Shown piece after piece: positions 55,822 to 64,000 of a stretch of 64,000 nucleotides of DNA (within the stretch, counting starts at the first letter, position 1; the number at the start of each line of letters is the position of its first letter). A model generated the notes under the pieces. The model had not been told where the DNA came from and did not search any database. It worked only from the letters and a program-made list of their open reading frames with translations. The DNA lies in assembly GCF_037042905.1 (NCBI RefSeq), contig NC_087252.1, forward strand, positions 34,623,965 through 34,687,964, given 5' to 3'. This DNA is from Lytechinus pictus (taxonomy: Eukaryota > Echinodermata > Echinoidea > Temnopleuroida > Toxopneustidae). Position numbers and translations under genes: made by a program.

Positions 55822-56723
55822 TCAATAGAAGAGTCTATTTACATCGATGTTACAAATGTACAGTATAAAATGTAGAATACTTCTAGGGAGCGACCAAGGT
55901 AAGAGTCCATACAATAACTCGGGTGTCGTACTGTTCCAAGGTATTTCATACATCTTCAGTCCTATGGCAAAGAGTGAGTAGAGTTCCCTTTTCTTCGTTG
56001 TCGACATGTCAGTCATGTTATACACCTTCTCGAAGTAACAAAGCGTCGCCATTGCCCTGGGTAACAGATGAGGATGGTCCTTTCTTTCGAGACTCTCGGA
56101 GAGCAATATGTCTATACAAATAGATGCAGATTGTCGGTCTCTCGTAGACGCGTGACGTACAGACCTTGAAAGTCATCCTGCTGTTTTATCCTTTGACATA
56201 TGATCCTTAGTTTGGATAGCTCCCTCTCCTTCATCTCATGATTCAGCTCCAACAAAATCCCTTCTATCAGAACAAAGGTGGTGTCATCATCGGAGGAAAG
56301 CCCCTGTCGACGTCCATGGCTCGGTATACAACCTGCACAGCCGCTTCGATTCCCTCCAGATGACGGGCTATATTCTTTCTCCTGGCTTCCAATTCCTCCT
56401 CTGTCTCCCCTTTCAGAATGAATTGAAGATGTTCCATGTACAGTCTCCAATCGACCTGGTCCGGTTTCAGCCAGAGGACCCGGGCTACGTGGGGGTAAAA
56501 CTGCTCCACCTTCTGAGGGTCCAGGTAGCTGACTGTCTGGTGTACCGTGTGTTGAGGGTCGGATGATGGAAGGTAACTCGATATGTCGTCCGGTTGGTTT
56601 TTGAGACTCCACTGTGTTTCTACGATCATCAGGTACTCCGTCAGCATCATGAGCTCGACCTTCCCTACCGTCGTCTGCATATCGTGGCACCAATCGTCTG
56701 GAATTTCGGTCATCTTGTATCAT
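55822..56723 (-). pseudogene. outer right-end accessory gene(s), possible death-effector-like domain, frames broken
   Basis: On the minus strand the ATG at 56713 opens 148 codons that look globular (FYPHVARVLWLKPDQVDW, EELEARRKNIARHLEGIEAA); an ATG at 56723 opens another frame. The 148-codon frame ends at 56267. Overlapping its end, the frame from 56723 shows FVLIEGILLELNHEMKEREL and RLRETDNLHLF to 56112, and a third frame continues with HPHLLPRAMATLCYF down to 55822. The last two resemble the first and last helices of a death effector domain, split by a frame change near 56110; the middle is short for that family. This is a tentative reading. Whether it is one gene or two is unclear. A TATA box at the TIR edge lies 60 bases upstream. 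Confidence 0.45.
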
Positions 56724-56782
56724 GTGTGTTGGTCAATTATTGAGAGCAGTTTCGCAATGAAGTTTCATGATACCAATAACCC

Positions 56783-56790
56783 CTTTTATA
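56783..56790 (-). promoter_or_regulatory. TATA box at inner edge of right TIR
   Basis: TATAAAAG on the minus strand, the mirror of the box at 23755-23762, 60-70 bases before the two candidate start codons of the right-end accessory gene. Confidence 0.55.
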
Positions 56791-57070
56791 CGTTTTCTGA
56801 CCCTCCTATAAAGCTGTAACTTACTATATTTAGTTCTATCTTGACATGGTCCAGACTTGTTTGGATGTGTCTTTTACTTTCTTCTTGTTTTAATGGTTAT
56901 TTATGGATATGATTTCATCGGTGTTGTGCAATTCTCTATGACGTCATTGGTTTTGCACGTTCATTTCGCCATTCTATGACAACACACTTGTCAGGACTTG
57001 TTGAATTATATTGCTTAACTTATTTCTTGTTCTGCCTGATGATATGACGTCATTTGTCTTACGTCACACT

Positions 57071-57174
57071 CAGTGGCGTAGCTACGGGGGGGCCTGGGGG
57101 GGCACGTGCCCCCCCCCCCCTGAGATTTTGTGTGCCCCCCCAGGTGCCCCCCCCCCCCCAGAAAAAATTGGCAG

Positions 57175-57209
<35 letters not shown>

Positions 57210-58464
57210 AGAAAGAAGAAAAGAAGAAAAGAAAAAAGGAAATGAAGAAGAAAGACAGAAGAAAAAAGAAGAGGAAAATAAGAGGGGGAAGACGAGTGAA
57301 TGAAATGATATGAGGGGAAGACTTGCAATTAAAAAACAAATATTTTCATGTTACTATATAAAATTTTTGCCGGCGCTTCGCGCCAGAATTGCCTGTTCGA
57401 TGAGATTCATATCTTGTTCAATAAGCTGATATGGAGCAAGTTTTGAAGTCAATATGCCAAACATATTTGAGCTCGGACATCGAGCTTTCATTATTTTTTT
57501 CGTTTACAAATTTAAGTGCTCTGTAAAATGTCCGTTTTATGGTCTACATATCACCATTTTAAGCTCACGCTGCGTGGTCACATTGTTTGATTTGCCAAGT
57601 TCATATTGTCTACGTGTATTCCATAATGTTCCATTAGACAAATGTATTCAGAATGCCCAGATTCTAGGTCTAAATCTAAAACATGTGCGATAGCCTGCAT
57701 GTTCTTTATTTAAAATGTACTTAAATTATCCAGTTTCACATCAGAATATCGGCTCACGCTTCACGATCGCATTATTAATGATACCCAATAATTGACTATA
57801 TCCTATTTATGATTTACAAAATATGAATAGTGTTCCGCTTTTGGGTCTAAAATCTCAATTTTCTTCCTCTCGCGCTTCGCGCTCGCATCAATTGTTAGTT
57901 ACATACCTATTCCATTTATTAATACAAAAAGTGCTTAGAATGACCATTTTTAAAGTCGGAATGTCAAAAAATTTGCTCGCGCTTCACACTCGCATTATTG
58001 AAATATATACCGTCTTCGTGGGTAACTGTAAGTAGTCCTTAACAGGTCCCTTTTCGATAATGCTAGAACAGTTGATAAAAATTTCTGTTCGCGCTTGGCG
58101 TTCGCAGTAACCATCTAGTTACATACGAATTTTGTTCAGGATCACACATAACATTGCCCAGAAAATTAAATTTTCAGAAAAAAACACATGAAAGTTTTTT
58201 AAAAAAATCGCTCGCGCTTCGCGCTCGCAATTTTTATAAGGCTTATGAGATTATTTCATGTTTATGTTGTTTTATAAGAATAAAACTAAGAAGTGACTGA
58301 TATAGGTGAAGACAATTTCGGGCCCCGTCCCCTATTGGCGAAAGTCGGATCCGCCGTTGTGACACATACACACACACCGGAAAAATGGCCGGTGCCCCCC
58401 CCCCCCTGAAAAAGCAAGGACCCCCCAGTGCCCCCCCCAAAAAAAAATCCTAGCTACGCCACTG
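57071..58464. mobile_element. hAT-like non-autonomous element inside the right TIR
   Basis: Ends are inverted copies (CAGTGGCGTAGCTAC and its complement), and GTCACACT flanks both sides (57063-57070 and 58465-58472). An 8-bp duplication and a CAGTGGCG-type end are typical of the hAT group. The 1394-bp inside has long C and A runs, and repeats of the word CTCGCGCTTCGCGCTCGC about every 100 bases (57370, 57750, 57877, 57977, 58087, 58210), also found at 4100-6350. No transposase. ORFs at 57011-57339 are low-complexity (Lys or Phe runs) from the A run. Confidence 0.88.
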
Positions 58465-58937
58465 GTCACACTGGTGACGTCATTTGTTTTTCATGTTTCG
58501 TCACTCTGTGACGTCATTTGTCTTACGTCACACTGGTGACGTCATTTGTTTTCGATGCGTCTCAAATCTATGACGTCATTCAATAATTATTCCATATTCT
58601 TATTGTTTTAACTTTTAATCCATATTCTTATTGTTTTAACGTTTTAATCCATGTCGCTATTGTTAATCCATATCGCTTTTGTTTTAAGGTATAATCCATA
58701 TTGATCCATATTTCCATATTTATCGATCCCTATTTCATATTTATTGATTCATATTTATTGATCCATATTTCATAATTCATAATCATATTTCATATTTATC
58801 GATCCATTTTTCATAACTTTATTAATATTTCATATTCTATTGTTTACAACAATATAATATTCATAATTCATATTTCTATTGTTTTGAACAATAGGGATTA
58901 GTTATGTGACTATAAGTACACCTTTACTACTACTGTC

Positions 58938-60648
58938 TAAAAAAATCTTTAACGAAATATATCATTATTACTGTATACTGTATTTTGACTTTCAAAATGG
59001 CTACCATAGACATTGACTGTATTATGTACAACGCGAAATGGAAAACCAATTTTTACATGAGTGAGCACCATAAATACACGTTATTGTAATCTATGAGTAA
59101 AATATTGTCTGAAAGCATAATTTCTAACAAAATATGTAACTTCTTCTGCCATGTAGGGGATAAATACTATGAAAGTCAAAATGGCCGCCACAGGCCCTAA
59201 CGGTATTATGTGAATGGGGACTAATGATTTAACAGATTTTGGCTTTGCTTGACTAAATGGTGTTTTATGAGTAAAATATTGACTGAAAACGTGATTACTA
59301 ACAAAATATATCATATATCTTATGTAATTTAAGTGATAAATGCTATATTTCAAAATTCAAACTAGCCGCCATATGCCCTTTTGTGAAAATTATCTGTGTC
59401 CCCATTCAAAGTATATATAATACGATAAAGGCCTATAGCGGCCCATTTTCAAATTCAGAATGCAGTATTCATTACCTTTATGACACATGACATGATATAT
59501 CTCATTAGAAACCATGGTTTCAGACAATATTTCACTCTTACGTCACAATCATATACAATAATTATAGTCAAGCATAGCCAAATTCTTTCAAAATTATATG
59601 TCCCTAGTTAAAAATGTCCATAATACTCTTAGGGACTATGGCAGCCATTTTTAATTTCAAAGTACAGCATTTATTACCTACATGACCAATATGTGGTGCA
59701 TTTAGTTAGAAATCATGTTTAAGACAATATTTTTACTCATACATCACAGTTAAATGCATTTTATTATTCTTATTCTTGCAGGGCGGCGGAGCGAATTTGA
59801 AAGTGGCGGGCATATAGAAAACAGGGCACATTTTCTTTTGAAAGACAAAGAAAAAATTACATATCTACAGTGTCGTACCACACTATCTATTAAAAAATAA
59901 TTGAACAATGTCCAATTTGTATAATTTGTATCAATTCAAAATGGCAGCCAGCATTGTTTTGCCTGTATCTCCTGATCTAAGACTCATAGAAAAAATGATT
60001 TCTTTGTACCTATGTTTTCATGGAAGGAGAATGCAATAAAGAACAGTATTCTTATCATATAATAACACAAAAAGGAGTTTTAAACAAAGTGAAACATTTA
60101 ATGACGAATGTTCATATTCAAAATGGCCATAATTTAGCATTGTTTTGACAATTTTAAATTTATAATCCAAACCTCATAGTGAGCATAGTTGCATTGGCAA
60201 GTATGTAGAGTCAAATAATACCGAAAATTGTGTTCTTTGGGTGATATGATAACATACAAAATGTTTGAGACATTATAAAGGTTTGGAACAATGTCTAATT
60301 TGCATAGTTTGCATAAATTAGATCTAAATCTAGATCTAAGACTCATATAAACATGATTTTTGTGACTGTTTATGTTTAAGGAAAGAATAAAATTGAGGAG
60401 TGTTTGGATCATATGATAACACAAATAGAATTTTAGAAATACTGCAGTAGAGCAATGTTTAGTTTGCATATTTAAAATGGCCTTCTTCAAATTGTATTTT
60501 AAGATCTAAAACTCTGCAGTTTTTATATACCTATGTAATTAGGTTCAGAGAATACAATAAATAATTTAATCGTGGAACTGCAGGTAATTGTGATCTATGA
60601 ACCAAGTTTTGTATGAAAATCATCATTACAAACGGTATTTACCATTTA
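58938..60648. repeat. 4.6-kb host repeat, unit 3, remainder
   Basis: Directly after the target duplication the host repeat continues exactly where it stopped at 23095 (TAAAAAAATCTTTAACG). The unit follows the others to about 59880, then jumps to a segment matching 17515 onward, so it lacks roughly 2.6 kb. Degenerate monomers with CAAAATGGC(C/T)(A/G)CCA cores are visible. No gene; ORFs at 59081-59353, 60134-60490 and 60597-60782 belong to the repeat. Confidence 0.82.
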
Positions 60649-61759
60649 TTATGTCATGTATGGGAAAACTGCTGTATTTAATACTCAAAATAGCAGCCGC
60701 CACTGGATGCACAATGGCAAGGGGGCCCCAGAAATTTACAAGAGTGAGCACTAAAATGCACATTACTAAGATAAACGAGTGAAATACTGACTAAAAACAC
60801 AATTTGTTAACAAAATATATAGAGAGTGAGCTGTATTTAAACTTAAAATAGTCGCCGCCACTGGCCCTAACAGTATTATGCACAATGGCAAGGGGGCCCA
60901 GAAATTCATAAGAGTGAGCACTAAAATGCATATTACTAAAATAAACGAGTGGAATACTGACTAAAAACACAATTGTCTAAGAAATATATTATTTACTATG
61001 GCATGTATTTGATAAATGCTGTATTTTGATATTCAAAATGGCCGCCAAAGACCCTATCAGTATTATGTAAAATGAAAAAGAGGACCAAAAAAATCACAAG
61101 AGTGAGCACTAAAATGCATGTATTTGTGATAAATAAATGGGATACTATCTAAAAACAAAATTTTTAACGAAATATATCATTCAGGTTTCAAGTTTGTGTC
61201 AAATACTCTATTTTGACTCTCAAAATGGCTGCCATAGACATTGACTATATTATGTACAACGCAAAATGGGAAACCATTGTTCACAGGAGTGAGCACCATA
61301 TTAAAATACACGTAATTGTGATCTATGAATATTGTCTGAAAGCATAATTTCTAACAAGATTTGTAATTTATTCTGCCATGTCGGTGATAAATATTTTGAA
61401 AGTCAAAATGGCCGCTACAGGTCCTAACGGTATAATCATGATTATGTACAATGTGAATGGGGACTAATGATTTTAACAGGTTTTGGCTTTGCTTGACTAA
61501 ATGGTGTTTTATGAGTAAAATATTGCCTGAAAATGTAATTTCTAACAAAATATATCGTATATCTTATGTAATTTAGGTGATAAATGCTATATTTCAAAAT
61601 TCAAAATAGCCGCCATATGCCCTTTTGTGAAAATTATTTGTGTCCCCATTCAAATTATACATAATACGATAAGGGACTATGGCGGCCCATTTTCAATTCC
61701 AGAATGCAGCATTCATTACGTTTATAATAATATGATATATCTCATTAGAAACCATGGTT

Positions 61760-62010
61760 CTGAAACAGACTTTGAAACAGAGGGTCGTGGGTTCGAATCC
61801 CAGCCATGGCGTAATTTCCTTCAGCAAGAAACTGATCCACAATGTGCTGCACTCAACCCAGGTGAGGTAAATGGGTACCCGTAGGAAGTTATTCCTCAAG
61901 AAGCTGTGTGCGCTATGAACGCCTAGCTTAGTCGGGAAGGAGCGCCTTGAGCACCTAACAAGGTGGATATGTGCGCAATATACATACCCTATATTGTTAT
62001 TATTATTATT
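61760..62010 (+). repeat. tRNA-derived SINE, 5'-truncated
   Basis: A B-box-like GGGTTCGAATCCCAGCC opens a body of about 200 bases that ends in TTATTATTATT. ATGGTT stands on both sides (61754-61759 and 62011-62016), and the uninterrupted site is seen in the other units (near 14500). The A box is missing or decayed. Similar SINE bodies are frequent in sea urchin DNA, as far as I recall. Confidence 0.78.
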
Positions 62011-62875
62011 ATGGTTTTGGACAATATTCATTCTTACATCTTAATTATATACAATATTTATAGTCAAGCATAGCCAAATTCTGTCAAAATTATATGTCCC
62101 CAGTTAAAATGTCCATAATACTTCTAGGGACTATGGCAGCCATTTTGAATTTTCAAAGTACAGCATTTTATTATTCCCCGGTATTATTCTCACTCTTGCA
62201 GGGGCGGTGGAGCGAAGTTGAAAGTGGGGGGCACACAGAAAACAGGGCACCTTTTCTTTTGAAAAGGGCATTATCTTAAAACAAAGAAAAAATTACTTTA
62301 CAGTGGCATAATGGGGGAAATTTTGAGGAGGCTAGATATGTCGTATCACGTGAATTTATAAGAAGCTAAATGACATTTTATAACGAAAATCCAATTTTGC
62401 GATAGATTTTGACAACTAACATTCGGAAAATAATATAATAATTCACCCTTTTCTCTTTCCGTTTCTCTTTCTTTTTCTTGGTAGTGAAAAATTGGGGAGG
62501 GGGAAAGACTCCCCCATCTATCTGTATGCTTCTGCTTATCTACCCCCACTCACATGACTCGTGAAGCTTACGGCACATAGGAATTATCCTTACAAGTGTT
62601 GAAGTAACGTATAAAAATGTAAAACATATAAAAACATATAAAAATATTGTTTTCTTGTTTCAAAGAGGCACTCAACACGTCAAATGAGTCCTTCTCAGGT
62701 AAAAGGGGTACCTATCTTGGGTAAAAAGGGGCAATGATTCGAGAATTAAACCAAGCTATAACAATGTAAAGTTATCATGTTCAAGAATGGTCTTGAGTTG
62801 TTAAGGGTAAAGTGAATGTGGAAGTGAATGCATGTGAAAATTGAGTAACATTAATGACATGAAAGAAAACTAAAA

Positions 62876-63097
62876 TTATTTATTTATTTATTTATTTCGT
62901 TTTATTTATACAGGGTAGCCCCATCAGTAGTCTTGTACTGTTTTCTAGGGGGCCCTGTAAACAAATATTTACAATATAACAGACAAGCAAATTACATAAG
63001 GAAAAAAAAACAAATAGAACATGCAAAATAATCAGAAGTGAATACATGGGAAAAGATGATGGTACATAAGTACAATGTAGGGAAGTAACGTTAAATT
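62876..63097 (-). repeat. LINE 3'-end fragment in unit 4
   Basis: A TTTA-repeat run followed by about 200 bases absent from the same place in units 1 and 2 (near 15890 and 20470). It resembles the start of the fragment at 15181 (TTTCGTTTTATT and a CAGGGTAG word), so it is an independent insertion of a related LINE tail. Confidence 0.65.
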
Positions 63098-63720
63098 GGT
63101 ATACAGGTTGTTTGCTATACCATTACCATTCAATATAATAATAAACACAGCATTTATTATGCGCCATCTATCTAGTAAACTATTCCGAGGCGCATTTAAA
63201 CCACTTCAAGGTTTTGTTTGGTATTTTGCAATCTTTCTGTGGGAATTCCCAGCTCTATTATCTTGCAAACAAATCACCAGCGAGCAAATAATAATGTATG
63301 ATTCTATGTTAATTGTTGCCTCCTGGCAATATGAAATGTGACGGAGCAAAATAACCTTTGATAACATTAATAAGATTTAGCTTTCATAGCGAATATCATG
63401 TTCTATTTGAACTCTCGGTGCTTCAAAAGGACTTAAATATTATATCTTTTAAACCAAAACCATTTTAATCAAAATCAGCTTCAAAAAATTTCTGGCGTTA
63501 AAAAACAACCACATCATCTCTTACATTAAATTGAATTGAAACTTTTATCTCGTCCTAACGGGAAATTTGAATTTCACTGGTGCATTACAAATACGAAGTT
63601 GAGATGGGATGACACATATAAATCATGTCTTCAGAAATAATCAACTTAATTTGATAGGTAATAAGTAAAAGAAAATCATAATTTTTACAAAAGAATATTA
63701 TAATAGTTTAAAACATATAA

Positions 63721-64000
63721 AGATGTTATAAATGTATATGCATTAATAATTACCTTCATTTTGGTTATGATATATTCCTAAATTTCAGTTCTACATTTAT
63801 TTACCTATACACTGATTACCTTATCCTTAGACCCCTTTGAATAAAACATTTAGTTGAAATCGGACATCTACATTTACATTTAGTGCAATCATTTTCAATT
63901 TGATAATCCCTATTCATTTTCTGATCCGATTATTTTCATGCAAATGTGACCAGTATTTCCAGTGCATCGGTTGGGTGGGCCATTAGGTCACAGTGATTAA
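63721..64000. other. non-coding host DNA
   Basis: No gene or recognised repeat; AT-rich sequence to the end of the window. Confidence 0.5.

Larger units (their letters stand above)
23096..58931. mobile_element. Polinton/Maverick, outer element
   Basis: The element begins AGTAGTAAAGGTGTACTTAT and ends with the exact complement. ACTGTC occurs directly outside both ends (23090-23095 and 58932-58937), a perfect 6-bp target duplication as made by Polinton integrases, and the uninterrupted site exists at 13913 and 18465. Total span is 35,836 bp; removing the inner Polinton and one of its 6-bp duplications leaves about 18.5 kb. Gene order is PC4-like, DNA polymerase, small membrane ORF, ATPase, GGF protein and WxPF protein (+), then protease, major capsid, core, penton, integrase and an accessory region (read leftward from the right end on -). 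Several genes are broken, so this copy looks inactive. Confidence 0.96.
56780..58931 (-). repeat. outer Polinton right TIR, interrupted
   Basis: Inverted counterpart of 23096-23765; about 750 bases remain after taking out the insertion at 57071-58464 and its 8-bp duplication. It carries six TGACGTCA palindromes (56939, 57045, 58475, 58509, 58537, 58571) against three on the left. TATAAAAG on the minus strand sits at 56783-56790. The outermost 46 bases match the left end perfectly; inside there are several small length differences, including extra copies of a segment with GTGACGTCATTTG. Confidence 0.9.
60649..63720. repeat. 4.6-kb host repeat, unit 4
   Basis: Another unit of the array, more diverged than units 1 and 2. 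It has additional monomers (60830-61330), a SINE at 61760 and a LINE fragment at 62876, and it lacks the LINE fragment that units 1 and 2 have after GCAGTA. It ends in sequence matching 16190-16500. No gene. Confidence 0.8.

Noticed and set aside
57011-57339. Lysine-rich or phenylalanine-rich proteins
   Set aside because: They translate an A run and purine-rich DNA inside a non-autonomous transposon.
23096-58931. One giant composite element, or a tandem duplication of one Polinton
   Set aside because: Inner boundaries have their own TIRs and target duplication, gene orders differ and proteins are diverged.

Overview
The window reads as genomic DNA of a marine invertebrate animal, most likely an echinoderm such as a sea urchin (inference). 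The reasons are AT-rich non-coding DNA packed with tRNA-derived SINEs, CR1/Jockey-like LINE pieces and small inverted-repeat transposons, GT-AG introns, and two Polinton/Maverick elements, a group common in such genomes. No ordinary host gene was found. All convincing coding capacity belongs to transposable elements.

Layout. Positions 1-7,100 hold layered repeats: a G-tract-ended MITE, a 2.9 kb element with long inverted ends, a tRNA-SINE, a LINE fragment and a minisatellite. Positions 7,140-23,095 and 58,938-63,700 are one disrupted array of a repeat unit of about 4.6 kb. The first unit is broken by a LINE that itself carries a Tc1/mariner-like MITE; two later units are nearly identical.

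The third unit is split by a Polinton (outer element, 23,096-58,931) with a perfect 6-bp target duplication, ACTGTC. A second, different Polinton (inner element, 33,960-51,243, target duplication AAGACA) sits inside it, between its two convergent gene blocks. Without the insertion the outer element is about 18.5 kb; the inner is 17.3 kb. Both are normal Polinton sizes. The outer element also took a 532-bp MITE into its ATPase gene and a 1.4 kb hAT-like element into its right terminal repeat.

Each Polinton has the virus-like set: protein-primed family B DNA polymerase, packaging ATPase, DDE integrase with chromodomain, adenain-like protease, double-jelly-roll major capsid protein, penton-like minor capsid protein, a basic core-like protein and two conserved proteins of unknown role. 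Gene order differs. The outer element runs left half + and right half -. The inner one is mostly + with leftward genes at both ends. Proteins of the two are homologous but clearly diverged, so these are two lineages and not a duplication. Many genes carry frame breaks or stops. Open in the outer element are the polymerase, a small membrane ORF, a GGF protein, the major capsid protein and the core protein. Open in the inner element are an acidic protein, a GGF protein, the penton, the major capsid protein, the protease, a 181-codon ORF and a spliced WW-PC4 gene.

Most worth following up: (1) the precisely dated Polinton-in-Polinton nesting; (2) a spliced inner gene fusing a WW domain to a PC4/Sub1-like ssDNA-binding domain, with a broken PC4 gene next to the outer left terminal repeat; (3) terminal repeats with iterated repeats (inner) or CRE palindromes and outward-end TATA promoters (outer); (4) a possible death-effector-like domain in the outer accessory region; (5) a family B polymerase with three introns and a damaged motif C. 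Every identification rests on reading motifs by eye; no database search or alignment program was run.
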